Shown: positions 11,601-26,156 of the stretch, in pieces
How the letters are laid out: every line of letters begins with the position of its first letter
How positions within the stretch are numbered: position 1 is the first letter of the stretch
Source: Chromobotia macracanthus
Lineage: Eukaryota; Chordata; Actinopteri; Cypriniformes; Botiidae
Direction of reading: 5' to 3'
DNA length: 64,000 nt
Assembly: GCA_036877525.1 (NCBI GenBank)
Contig: JAZGTH010000101.1
Span: 2,504,001 to 2,568,000 of the forward strand
Notes under the pieces: generated by a model
The model's input: the letters and a program-made list of their open reading frames with translations, nothing else
Databases searched by the model: none
Told to the model about the DNA's origin: nothing
Made by a program: the position numbers and the translations under genes

Positions 11601-14600
11601 GTAACAAACCCTGTTACTTTCAAAATGTTTTAATGCAACCCTGGATGATACAAAAAAAGTCTAATAAATAATGGGAATTAATTATTTCATGGTGCCATCA
11701 GCCAATCAGTGTTGTCATGACAGGTTTCCATCGGTTCCAGACTAGTTCTCTCTCCAGGTATTATGGACCTCTTTGCTAACAATGTACTTCGTTAATATTA
11801 TTGTACCATGACATTTTTGGTTAAGGGCAATATTTGATGCTTTGCATCAGTTATTTTTTCTTACAGATTGATGCAGAATGCAAAAAATAATTTCGGCAAC
11901 TGATTTATCAAAAAAGCAGCTGTCTGAAGTAAAGTCATTCAACCTTTATGATATTTAAACAAATCAATAGAAGCAGAAGCATCATACAGATGGACGGGGG
12001 TGGGGGAGATCATGACACTACCAAACTACAGATCAGACAACAATAAATTTAAATTTATTTCAAACCCAAAATACTTTCAAATTTGAAATTCTGGTGTTCC
12101 AATGAGTGAATCTCACCAAAGGGCAGCTCAAAGCGAGCGTCCATCAGGACTCGATGTGGTGTTGGGTTTTTGGTCCCATATATCTCATCAGCTTTCATGA
12201 GAACTTCGGAGTCCAGACCTGTCCACTCACCAGGACCCTCCTGTTTGGACAGATCAAAGGTATTTTTACATTTAACAGCATAAACAGGCATAGAGACAGG
12301 CAAAACTTTTGGATAGCTTGACATGCTTGGGTTAAAAATAATATTGATGATAGGAATGTGTTACTTATATATACATTAAACATGGAAGAATGCAAGACTT
12401 TTGCAAGATCTGAAGGACTGACCTCCTCTGAATGGCGTATGCTTTTAAGAGGGATCCATGCTGTTCCTAACATGGTGTCCCAGATGAGGCCTTTGTTCCA
12501 CACCTCCACAATGAGGCCCAGGTCCAGTCGGCTGATCTCACTTAGAAAAAAAGAACAGAAGATGCTTCAATAAATAAATTGTGTTTTTTAAAATTGGCCT
12601 GCAGCGTTTTTGTAGTAATATTTGTAACTGTTGTTAAATTATGTAAATTTTGCACCACCAGTAGCACAAAACTAGGCTGTTAGTTTAAATGAGTTTAAAT
12701 TACTGTTCAAACACTGGAGCTGAGACAGCCTAATTGCTTACAGTGTAAAAATCTAAATAATGTTTGTCTGTTATAACCACATTTCTGATAATCTGCCAAA
12801 AGGATGCAAGCCTTTTTCCCTCTGTACAACTGAATGAAACAAACGTGGCTTTTATCTGCTCGTTTTTCTTGTTATAAATAGACAAGACCAAAGCACACAG
12901 GAGTGCGCCACCAAAAGAGGAGTGTTTGGAAATCCATCAATTATTCATTTAAGCCTTCAATTGTCTCCAAAGTGCGGCGATGATGAGATGGCTCCAAGCC
13001 CTCGAAGGGGTGTATGACGTAGAATGCCTCATTTGTTTGTTTGTTTGCACTTGTTCGTTTCCTAGAAGATGCTGAGCAAAGATGGACAGAGTAATAACTA
13101 ATTGATACGTTGCTACAGAGACAGATATAGCTTACTGATGCCATCTATGTACACTGAAACCCTTCCAAACTCATCCAAAGAACCATATGGCAAAAAAGAA
13201 AGTGTAAATTACACAATAGCTTTGCCCTTTAATTAAACTAATAAATGAGGAGCTGTATAAACAGATGTAATCCATTTGTGATACTTAACAAATCCAAAAC
13301 AAAGAAGGACATAATCACATCACTGGTTTTAAATAGCATTCAAGGACAAGCTAGAGACCATTTTTCAAAAAGCCAACAAAGAGGTTCTGTTGACGCTATA
13401 TGTTTTAATACTAATGTTTATGAAATTACATTACAGTATTCAAATATTTCAAAACTCAGCCAAGTCTCTCTAATAATATTGCTATACTGAAGGTTTTATT
13501 TTAGATCCCAATTTTTAAACGTCAGCCTGCAACTCATCGTTTGTCATACTGCCTCATCAATAAAACTAAGAATAAAAAATGTCAGACTTGTATTGTAAAT
13601 TATACTGAAAATGAGGAAATCTACAGTCATTTCATTTTCATATATTTGAACATAGATAAGGTCAGTTACATATTATACAATTTGTTAATTGGAGAGGCTA
13701 GTCATAGCAAGCTAGCTTTGAAAGCATCACTTTTGGAGTGTTCTCCAAAGCCACGCCTCCTCCAACATATGAACAGAAGACTGTCTGCCCGAGCAGGTTA
13801 GTGCAGAGGTATGCAAATACATAGTTTGACAGGCAAGCAGGACATCCTATCATTGCAAGTGGACAAGTTCTGCGACTCACACCTAAGATAAATATGGGTA
13901 TAAATATATTTAAACCACTTTACTTAGTGATTGCTATCAGAATTTGAAAAGACTTTCAACCAGCATAACAAAACATTTTCTGGAAAAAAACCTATCATGC
14001 CTTTTAAGTCTTAAGAAAATTATTCGAAATTGTTAAGTTGCAAACAGCTGAAACATAATATTAGATTACCATCAATAATAATTAATGGTCTAATTCAGAA
14101 AACATTTCTGTGTAAATTTATTAAATCATTATTGCATTTATTTTTCCATTCAAAATCAATACGAATTACATTATGAAGGACTACATGCCCATTCGTTCTT
14201 CTCATGTCATAATTGAGGTCCAACAAAACATAAACCTTCAAAAGACCAAGCATTTAAATAACAAATGAGCATCTGTTGCCATGTACAAAACAAAAATCTG
14301 CCAGCATTTTTTTTTATCTATACCAATAATATTACCAACTTTGAGGATCTTTTGAGGCATTTTGTGGATTTCCATAGAAAGGCAAAAATATATCATTTAA
14401 TATATAATCGTTAATCAATATATAATCAGTCTTTGCTCACTGTCTTTCTCCTGTGGAGACATGAGTCAGTCCCAGAGGATGCCAGCATAATTTAATTAAC
14501 CTGCATGCTCCTTTTAAATGCTTCTATGAGAGCAAAGACACACATAAGCCTGAATAGATTTAAGGGCTCGGTTCTATTACAAGGACATCTGGCTTTCTGA

Positions 14601-17600
14601 AGTTCCTTTATGGCAAAAAACATGTAGTCATTAATGATGGACTAAGATGTTTCTTGTTCACGTGACTAAATCTAAAATGTATATATAAATCTTTATTACT
14701 TATTTTAATCTTTATTAGTCCTATGTACTTCTATTACTAACTTGTATAGACCTTGTCCTGAGGTTTCAGAAGTATATAAGGGTGTGAAATAACAGTATCT
14801 ATATCTACTGTATATTCTAAAAAAACTTATATGAGAATCATACAAGAATTTACCAAAAAATGAATATGTCTGTCTTCGACACAGAAGAGCCCTAAAACTC
14901 CAATACAAGAGCGAAGATAGAATTTGGTAAGGTAAGGTACAACAACCTCCCAATTATTATGTAAATATTGTTACACATCTTATACCTAATGCAGAACATG
15001 TATGATGTAATGTAATGACAGGGTGGGAATCCAAACAGATATGGGTCTGTTTAAAGAAACAAATGAGCTTCATGGAATGCAGTGCCATTTTTACTTCCTG
15101 GAATAACCCACCTGTGCTAAAAAAAATTGTGTTGTCTGGCCAAGAGCCATATGAGCATGTGGTACTGTACCCATGACGTACGTTGACCTTTTATGCATTT
15201 CATTTACAAAAGACAACTAGCATTAGTTTAAAAGTTATGTTTAAATGAATCAGCTGTCTAGATGTGACACACTGGTGGAATGATTACTGATACTGTTGTC
15301 TGGATGGCCGCAAGAACCTCATTAGTTTGCCAACAAAAGCTTCAGAAGATGTGTTTGTGGCTGCCAGGTGAGATATCTACCAAAACTCTCGCTATTTCTG
15401 TGCTGACATATGAATGACTTCTGGAGAGAACTCTGGGCCTCTCCAAATTTTAGAGTTGTACATCCCACAGTTATATGAGAATATAGAGAATGTGAACCTA
15501 CGCTGCACTGCATGTTGGGGCAGCGCCGCCATCTTAGGAGGATCGCCCTCTGCTGCTGATACTGAAATTAATATAGATACCGGCTTACCATTTGTTTTAG
15601 TTTTGATACATTTTTCATAGAGGAAGAAAGGCTATTTTACTGCACTGGCAATGTTAATTATCAAACCAAACATAATACATAACTTCTAATAACCTTCAGC
15701 AACGTGATTACTTTAATAAGTGATAAGCAGTGGGTTTAATCAGTGACGACTTGCTATCCAATGTCTTCTAGTTACCCCCTCAACCTGCTTCCCAAAGTGT
15801 TGGAAAAAGGCGTATTATATTGTCCTGTTTTCTCCTTGAACAATGAGGTGAATTACTGCGACAATTATGGATGCAGCAGAAATGACCTACAGTGGTGACA
15901 TTTTTCATAATCATGACAGAAAATCAAAATACTGCCACAAGCTCACTAGCAGAAATGCAGCGTGATCCTCCTAATATGGCATCAAAACAAAACATTTACC
16001 CAGAATTTAACACAGCATGACATCAGCTTCACATTCTCTATACCGGTACAGTGATAATGTGCTGCTGTGAGAGATGTTGTGTTACAATGACAATTTGTAA
16101 TGAAGAAACTGCTGAAGAAACCTGATTTCAAGGAAAACCTCTGTGTTGTAATACTTACAACATGAAATCCTGCTCCCAGCATGGCTGGTCTCCCCGCACT
16201 GTGACAGTCGTACTCTTCACATTTTGGACCTTCAGCGTCACATAGGAGTTGAATTTATCTAGAAGGAAAAAAGTCATCTTTAGATGGAGATTTTAATGAA
16301 AATAATTAAGCGTTATTACTATTTATATATCCTGTACTTTTCAACAAACATTTGACTTTTTACCTTTCTGTTTGTGCCATGCACATGAATATCACCTCAA
16401 ATCTTGTGTTTTGTTAAGAGGAGGAAGTTTCTTTCTGGTCCAAATATAAAGAGCCCTTCCCATAGTCCCCAGATACAGGATGGATCCCTCCAATGCATTT
16501 TCCATTCCGAATGTTCCCTCAGCACATCGGCAGCCAGATTTAAGGTATCATTCATGTTCGTGACACATATAGTATGGAACGAGTTGCAGGCCAAATTTGT
16601 CTACTTAAGCAATGAGCAATAGCAGTATTAATAGGGTAATAGTGATGCTTGCCTTTGCAAATGCAATTAAATACTTTGACCAACCAAAATATACACAGTG
16701 TTAGAGCAGGTCTGTGGATGTATGAGAATCCCAGAGGTGATCATGTGACTGGACTGTAATTAAATAAAGACTGAGCAATAATACTTAAAGATTAGTGTGC
16801 CGCCCCTCCCCCAACACCAGTGACTGACAGACCTGACCACTATCATCTCATATGAGACCTCCCAACAGAGGGAAAATAATCAATGTCATTAGTTTTTATC
16901 TATGTCTTAGGAAGTTAAACTAAAGCATGTTTCACACCATTTGTGCTTTGGACATGAACAGAACTTCCTGGAAGCCACCACAACATATTTATGCATTTGG
17001 CTGACACTTTAATGCAAATTGACTTACACAGCACTCCAGCTATAGATTTTATAAGTATGTGTACCTGGGATTCCAAAAACTACAGAAACACAACGTTTTT
17101 GGGTGATCTATTACTTTAATTGCTTTAAAAATCAAATTGTTAAATACTGTACATCTGTATGGACTATTGTCTGGCACAGCATTAAACATTGGTTCATTTA
17201 AAGTATGCAAAAAAACAGATACACACATATATACCAGTGTCAAACTGCTGAAAGATTACTGAGTGTGTGACATAACTATCACTCTTCATTTCCTGTCTGT
17301 CAGCCACTGGGGCCGGACAACACGTGCCCCGAAGATGGACTCTCTCTCCACCACATGGCCCTGCATTAACAGCCATCCGGAGAACAATACAATCCTCACA
17401 CATTTCAGTAGGCCCCGTAAAGATCCAAAAAGACAGAATACGCAGCTGGAAAAACTGACATTCCAATCAAAGTTCCTATTCTAAATTCTGATTGGATGAG
17501 CTGTGTTCAAAGCTGTTGTAAAACACAGGTAAACACACACATTTTTTATCAATGTTGACAGTTGCTGTGTGGTCATAAAATAGGCAACAGTGGGTTTTAA

Positions 17601-20600
17601 ACCACATCACCTTGTATATGAATGTAATATTTGTCCAAAAAGTAACAAAAACTAATAATTTATGAACATTGTCACTGTTGAAATATCATGTGAAGTCTAT
17701 GAAATTTTCTAAAACAAAAGATGCAAATATACCACCTTTGCTACTGGCTTATTTTGAAACAGGAATAAGCCACTCAAGGCTGTGTGTTACAGTGCTTTTT
17801 TACCAGGGTTAAAACAGTAAAACATTAGGCTTAAGACAGCTTGTAACCATGGTAAAATCATTGTAACCCCTTTTCTGTCTGGAACACATTGGATAAAGTT
17901 TGGCGCTTCACTGGGCAGTGTTTGTTTCCCTGTTTCAAAAGGTTTCCACAGAGACAAATGAATCAGGCTTCTCCATGACAACAAAAATCAACACAAACCA
18001 GTTCAAATAAGACACAGACAGGAACAAATCCAATTCATTTACAAAGATAAGACAAGGGTTTAAACAAGAAGCTGCTGTCCACAGGTGATCAGATCATCTG
18101 AGATAGATGTTAATACCAGGTGTAAAAAGAATGATGTCTTGCTAACAGAAAATACGAAATGGCAACAAAAATGTGCTCTAATTTAGAATGCATGGTAAAG
18201 ATATATTTCACAACAAAACAAATGCCAACCATTACCAAAATTATGCTTTAATTAAAAAATTGGCTTTACAGCCAAGCAGTATAAAATAAGGGCTGTCAAT
18301 TAAACATTTTAAATAACATGGGCCTATTAATTAAATCTAAGTACAGAGTAGCTTTCAAAGATCCTTGGCAAAATTTCATAAATCCAGTTATTACTTTTAT
18401 AAAGGTAAAAGGTTTTGTATGTCTGTCAAACCCTTTATGGGAAAGAGACTGTTTTAGGGTTTAGAATAATGACACCTGCTGAATGAATATGTAACTTATA
18501 AAAACAATAACAATTTTTCAGTAATTCACCACTGTCTACTGTTTCAGTAAGGCATTCATTGTTAGGGAGGAATAAACATCAGACACCATGTACAGGTGTA
18601 CTTACAATAATCCCTTATGTGGACCCACGTATGCACAACAACAAACTCACTGTGACAAAGCAAATCCATCCTGTACTCATACAAGATTCATCAAACATCT
18701 GAAACGGAAATGTCATCTCTCGATTGTGCCTTATTCTGACTAATTCATCGGAAAACTCAACTTGGAGTCAATAATGAATGATGACATGAGGGCTCAAGGT
18801 TTAAGCAACCTGAAAGAAGCTCTAAAACCACAAGCTACAGTAGCTACACAACCTTATAAAGCCTTAAACATTCATTTAAAAGAATAAGAAGTTTAGAAAT
18901 CCAGCAATGCAATCAAGGAATTCTTATACAAGTCTAATATAGGTCATAAGCTTAAACAGGAAAAGTCTGGCTCTGACTGAACAATATAAGTTACTTTAGG
19001 AAAGTAAAATAAACATTCTCCACACAAAAGAGCCACCTGTCAACAGTAGGACAGGAGTCTAACATATTCTTAAGTAACTGTTTACTTTCTCATATAATAG
19101 AGCCAGTGAAACAGTATTGCAGTTTGCTGCTCAGCGCATAGGCTGCATGTTTGCTTAAGTGAGTAAGCAGAGTGACCGGGATGTTATTTCTGGAGCTCTG
19201 TTATCATGACAGTGAGTGTGATGCGGCTTAAGAATGTTTGATACCTATCAGTGGGTTAAGACTGTTTATGTGGCTTAAGAGTGTCGATACTTATCAGTGT
19301 CTCTTTCAGATAACCAGCCATCTTTGTTTTTAATTTTTTTAATTACTAGAGATGGACTATTTGGAAAAATTGAATTTAAATGTGATGTGTTTTTTTCTAT
19401 GTTAATATACTTTTTACCATCGTAGAATCTCCACCAGGCCAATACAGCAACCAATGGCATGGGTTTGGGGGCAGAACTATCGGTTTGTTTAACCAGTAGC
19501 AAACAGTTTTTGGGAAGCCTGTCTGAAAACAATTGTTGGGTTTCTAAGTTTATTTGGTGATGCAGAAATGACTTGAGGGATCTAATAGTCTGTGTCTTGG
19601 TCTTGGTTCTGTCAGGTATTAAATTAGCTATTTCAATTATGAAACATTACTTGTAATGCCCACACTGCTCTGCGCGGTAAAACATGCAAGGGGCCTAATG
19701 TACATTTATTGATTAATAATTACAATCCGCGCAAGACAAACAGCATGTGCACGTCACTAAAGACTGCCAAGTCAACCATCAAGCGTAGGTCAAAATGAGG
19801 GTGTGATACCGGATACATAAAATGGAATTTTAAAGAAAATGTAAGATGGTTTGGATCAAACCCTTGATTCCTACAACTCATTCATCAATTCGTATTCATC
19901 CTTTGCATGTGTCATTACATCATTAGCACAGTTTATTGCACAACTTCCATTTGTAAAACTGCGGCTCTGTTACAACAGCTTTTAGGAAATAATTGCAACA
20001 GGACAAACAGCAACAGCTGATATTAAAGGTACTTTTACAAGTGACCATTATCAATACTTAACAACACTCTACTGACTGACACACATTAACAACTGCTTGC
20101 ATAATATCAATCACATACAGAAGGTTGACACAGCATGCTTTTACAACACATTTAACATGCACAGCAGAATTTGATGTTACTTTAAATCAATAAAGGAGCA
20201 AGACCGATGTGAGGGTCAGGCCTTATGTTTTACTACATATATGTAAAGTTCTTTGTGTGTGTGTACAGGATTAACGTGTCCTGCATGAAGTAGCTCCAAC
20301 CCTAAGTATATAAAAATGTTTCATTAACATTAAAACATTAAAATGCTCACATAATATGGTCTTGGATGTTGGACCTCTCTTCACATATAAATAAAATCTT
20401 TTATTTTTGCTAAAATAATGACTGCTTTCAAATAGATTTCCCTAACTTGCCCCCGGGACCTTTATAAAAAATTACTGATAAATCGGGTCAGAGAAGTTAA
20501 ACCTAAGCCAACAGCCACAGCATACAGTTAGCATGGCTAGTGCATCTCAGAGTAGCCCTGCACCAACACAAGTCAACATGTGGCCAGGCACACCGTCACC

Positions 20601-23600
20601 AAGCTCAAGGATTCCTGTGAAGGCCAACAGTGTGAGGATTTGCAGATGAGGAAGGCATAGGGATTTAGGCTTAACTTGCACTGATCTTACACACCAGCTC
20701 TCAAGCTCTAGGATCTTGTCAAAATGAAAATGCAGAACCAATTATCAATCTTAAAGGCCCATTCACACCAAGGATGATAACAATAACTTTAAACATAACT
20801 ATAAATTCAAGAGAATAGCAGGGTCCACATCATAACTATACTGATAACATTACAGATAAACAATATTATCGGTGGTATTTTCAGAGTTTTTATTTCCAGC
20901 TGATAAACAATAAAACATTGGAGTTTAATTGGCTGTCATTCAAATTTAAAGGCCCGCATACTTAAATTGACAAACATTAGACTAATATAAAACTATTAAT
21001 ATAATTTGTCTTTAAAAGATGACACGTCTTTTGTCTTTCTTGTTTTATTGTCTTAAGTACCCTACACACAGAGTCCCGACAACAGAATTTCTGTTAGGTT
21101 CATAAGCACAATCTACTGTAATGTATTGTTACTTTAAAATTAACCCTGCTTACCACATACCCCTGCTGGGGTTCACTGGTGTAGATTATAGTAACAAAAC
21201 TCCCACGTTGTCCAAGAACCACAAAACCAAAAACATTTACATAGGATTTCCATGGCCCAGAGAGGCAAATATTGTGTTTACATACTTCTGAATCACTTTC
21301 AAAACAACAACAAAACAGAAGACAGAATTAGCTTACCTACAGATCCATGAAGTTTGGCTTTCTTAACTGAAAGAAACAAAAACATAAAAATTGGTCAGAA
21401 TACAAGATCACAATTGTTGCAGCATTTGTGTCATAAACACTTGATCAAGCCCTAAAATGCTACTGTCAACATATATGATTATCACAGCATGGGTTTCCTC
21501 TAGGGAGACACGTTCACTGTTTAAATCAGTACATATTATATAATGTACAATCCTGCATTCTGTTATGATGGAGTTATAGATTCGTGTTTACCAGGACTTT
21601 AACTATAGACTTCTATAAACATCAAGGTGTGCACATCAACTCCTGTACTCAGATCAGTAGTTGATAAAGGTCATTTAATGGCACATTCTCACTTTTTCTA
21701 ACTGTATCTCTGTATTAATAGTCTAATAATCTAATCTCCTTATTGATTTTTCCTTTAATGGGCGTGTTGGACTGGATAGTGAAAAAACAACCCAGGATAC
21801 ATAGGAACTAATAATATTTTAAACAAATCCCAGAATGCACCTCATGAAATTGGTTGAGAGAACACACAACTGTAATCTACACAAATGGTGGCTACTAATC
21901 AGATGATAAGAGCTTAATTGGTGTGACTGCAAAATTCCCATACATCATTTAAAAGTAATTCAAATAAAAAAATGAAACATCCCACCATTTTGAACAGTAA
22001 TAAGATCCTGCCCATTGCCATACAATAACTATTACAGGATTGTGTTGTGATTTAGAAGAGATTACTTCTGATGGCTGCTTGAGCCCTGTGTCCAGCTTAT
22101 GGAGGGATGAATATGCCAGATGGATGCTGGGATTGAATGCAGGGCGCGAGACATCACGGGGGATTACTAACGCGCATTGCTATAACATCTCGCTGGATGT
22201 AACATATTGCACATAGAAGCACAGGTCCATTAGCCGGAGCCTTGTGGGACTTTATAATGTAAATTATAAAAAAAAAAACATTGTGTCAAAGGTTAACAAT
22301 ACATGTTTGCATTGGTTTCTAATGTGTTGTCCTGCCAGAAATTCTGGTGCACAGGAAACAAGCTGTCTGTTGTGTGTGTGATTTTCCACATTTCCAGCTG
22401 AGCAGGAAGGAAAAGTTAGGTTTCATTGTGGCCTTAGGTTATAGGCCAGCGTCAGTGGAAACCTGCTGTAACACATTACTGCCGGCTGCTAATAACAAAA
22501 ACCAATGAATTAGCATGTTTAAATTCAAGCCTTCCGCAGTTCCGTCCCTCACGAGATGTTCAGTTAAGATGGGGGGTGGCTGGACATAAAGCTTGTACAC
22601 AGAGTTTCCAGAGCATCTCCTCTGTGCACAGTTAGGCTAACTGCTTGTGCTGTATTCGCCTGTAGTTGGATATTGGAGATAATTTAAAGGGCATTTAAAC
22701 ACGCAATACAACACTTTCAGTGGTGCTATCCAGTGGTCTGCAGCAGTGTGTACACACACACCCATCCACACCCACCCGCACACCCACAGTGCAGCAGTAC
22801 ACCCACAGTGCAGCAGTACACCCACCAGTGCAGCAGTACACCCACAGTGCAGCAGTACACACACAGTGCAGCAGTACACACACAGTGCAGCAGTACACAC
22901 ACAGTGCAGCAGTACACACACAGTGCAGCAGTACACACACAGTGCAGCAGTACACATGCGCACGCAGGCATTAAAATGTGGATTTACAAGAGAATGCAAT
23001 GGATAACATTTGGAACTGGGCATACAGGGACACCAGGAAAGTTTAAGAATCAAGCAGGAAGTGAAATCATGTCAGCTGCTGTTGTTGCCAGCGTGTCGTT
23101 GACTTTTCAACACAGCAGTTAGCAGGACGAGCCTGCTGGATGACTGGACAGAGCAGCAGCAGATGGCCAGAGGATTACATTTACAATCCCCCACTCACTT
23201 CAATGTGATGCATCACCTTTGGATAGACACTCACTCTCTATGCTTGCATCAGAACTCTCAGCAATGTAATCAATGTAATTTCAATTAAAATGAAATTAAA
23301 CCAAGTCAATTTACAAATACATATATTTTTTTACCACTTATGTCAGGGTTTCTCACACTGTTTGCAAATAAATTTTTATTTATTAATTCATTTTGTGTTC
23401 CACCTTCCCAACTCTGAATTAAACTGTTTATGTGCTATGAATTCATGCTTTGTTATGTGATCTGCTGTGCTTGGGCCCCCATAATTATTTTGACCTTTCA
23501 CCCCAATATCAACAGCCCAGTTTATAAGACTTCTACAGGTATGTAAACACTGTGTGCTTTAGAAGGCTATCCAGATCAACAGATGCTACACACATCCAGG

Positions 23601-26064
23601 AACAACATTCAGCAAACATTCCCCATATCTTACTCTCAACGTTAGTTCTGTACTGAAGTAATTAAGTTGAAAAAAACTAATATTCAAATGCATTCTCTGG
23701 TTTTAATAATTGATTCTAGAGTACTAGAATCACACAGAACCTTATTTCCCACATCAGGAAGTGGTGGGATGCAGAGATATAAAACTCAGCCATGCATACC
23801 TGCTTCTCAAATACATAAATCTGTAAACACGTAATCCTAAGGTACAAATCTAAGTGTACAAAGTGTATTCGATAATTCTTATTTATCTTTATAATTAAAC
23901 AGAGATCACACCAGATGAGCAATCCAAGTGACTGTAATAAATATGATCATTTGATAAATGAAGCTAATTGGCCAAATCTGTCATGCTAATAGGTTTTCTT
24001 CTTTAAGGAAGTAACATCACAAACCACTATTTTGAACTTTGTGAATATGTACTGCGGGCTTTTAAGTGGATGTGCAAGGCATATTATCTTTATTATTGTA
24101 GGGTGCAAGGCATATTATCTTTATTATTGTAGGATACAAGTACATGTGACCCTACATGCGTGGTCTTTCTTTGTGCCAGTTTTATGTGGGAGCATGGAGA
24201 TTGCTCATTTGTGTGTGTGTAATGACATCACCATGGAGATGGGCCTTTTGTCTGAATGGCAATAAATAAAGAGACAAAAGCATGATGCTGATGAAAAGAG
24301 GGGGCTGTTGAGTCAGGAAAGCCAATCTCATTAAACGCTACTCAGGTAAGTGTAAATACATGCAAAGCATTATGGGAGGTGAGAGTTGCTGCTGCTACAG
24401 AGATGTCAATGTATACACACATACTCTTGACATTCTTTTTATTAATATCTGTCTGTCTGTTCATCTATACAGTATACATGGACTTTGCTTATACATTCAG
24501 CATATCTTCCATCTCCAGACGGTAATTTAGTAATGCATTACATCGTTTTTTTCTACAGCTAGGGACACATTTTGCAGGACACGTTCTGACAATAGTTAGG
24601 GTTACAAGGAAGAACAACACGGAAACTGCTAAACAAGGTAAAAGACTCCCAAAGACTTGTTTTGTGAATTGTGACCCACCCACAAACTTCAGACAAAGTC
24701 TGTGTGAGCAAAAGGTGTAATTTGTGAAATCTGAGGTTTCTTTAAGTCTAGTATGGAAAGCCATGACCTTTAAAACTTAAGGCAAACAAAAACCTTTGAG
24801 TGGCATGCTGTTGAATTCAATCACTGCCCAGTTCCTGCATAAACACTTTCTTTGTCTCTCTGAATCATTTACTTGTTGGAGAGTCTGAGCGAACATATTC
24901 TTATGCAAGTATTTGTATTTGTGCAAATCTGCTCGTCTCTGCTGGTTCTTTCTGTTTTACTTGCTTGACTTCAGTCACGTCACCGAATCAGCATGAGTTC
25001 CTGAGGAAAGGAGGAGTTAAAGGCCTGTATGGTCAGGTTCTGCTTGCATTTCCCGTTAACAAGAAAGGAAAGACTGCTGCAGTGGCAGCTACATCAACTC
25101 TCAACTGTTAAAAAACAAACCTAGAAAAAAAAACACTAAGAAAACTTCAAACAAAGGAATAGTTTTAAAAAAGTGTCATCATTTACTCCTTTTTGTCTGG
25201 TTTCAAACCTGTATGACTTTCTTCCGACTTTTTCTTTCTTGCATTGAACACAAAACAATATTTGGAACATTTTATATACAACACAGGCAAAAAGAGGCTG
25301 TCAGTCTTCAAAAACGACAAAAATTACTGAAGTACTGTACTTCACATTGTTGTTCCACAATAACTCTCAAAACGTTTTCTGACTTACTTTCAGACTTGAA
25401 CTGCCAATTTCTATTTTTTATTTTTTATGATGCTTTGTTGGCTTTTTAAAGCTTGACAGCCCCTGGTGACTAAATGCTTTCATTATATGGATGGGGTAAA
25501 TCATCATTTATTTTTAGGAAAACTGACCCTGCAAAGGACAAGCGGGGTTGGAAAATGGATGGATGGAAGGATAGATCCTTTAAAACTACAGCCCTCAACC
25601 TAAAACACTCCAAAAATTTTACACAGTACAAATGTTAGCAGAATGACAGCCGTACATTATGTAGTCCAGTGTATAACGCATTCACTTTTTAAAAACTCAT
25701 TTAGTTGGTTTCATTTGTGTTGCTCTGTCAAACAGCCCAGTCACTGTTTAAATCACATTAGCCTGCAGCTCTTAGTCGATGTGGATGAGCAATCAAGTCT
25801 CCCATCCGACCCACACACCCTACTCAGCCTTCAAGCAACATTTGTTTAAGCAGAGACACTTTCACCACATACAGCAAAAAGCAAAGCAGCCATTGCCACT
25901 AAAGTAGACTGAATGTAGATTAGAAAGAAAAGAAATGAAGATGTTGATCTGCGACCAGCTATTGACCAAAGATAAAAGGAGTGTGTGTGTGTGTGTGAGT
26001 GTGAGTGTGTGAGTGGTGTGTGAGTGAGTGTGTGAGTGAGTGTGTGAGTGAGTGTGAGTGTGTG

Positions 26065-26156
<92 letters not shown>

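Noticed and set aside
12941..13144. 67-aa minus-strand frame with HPFEGLEPSHHRR
   Set aside because: No match to the Munc13 linker, no usable donor, and neighbouring exons already join in frame without it.
22637..23122. Several overlapping 80-140 aa frames on both strands
   Set aside because: All are translations of the 18-bp minisatellite; present in nearly every frame, as expected for a repeat with no stops.
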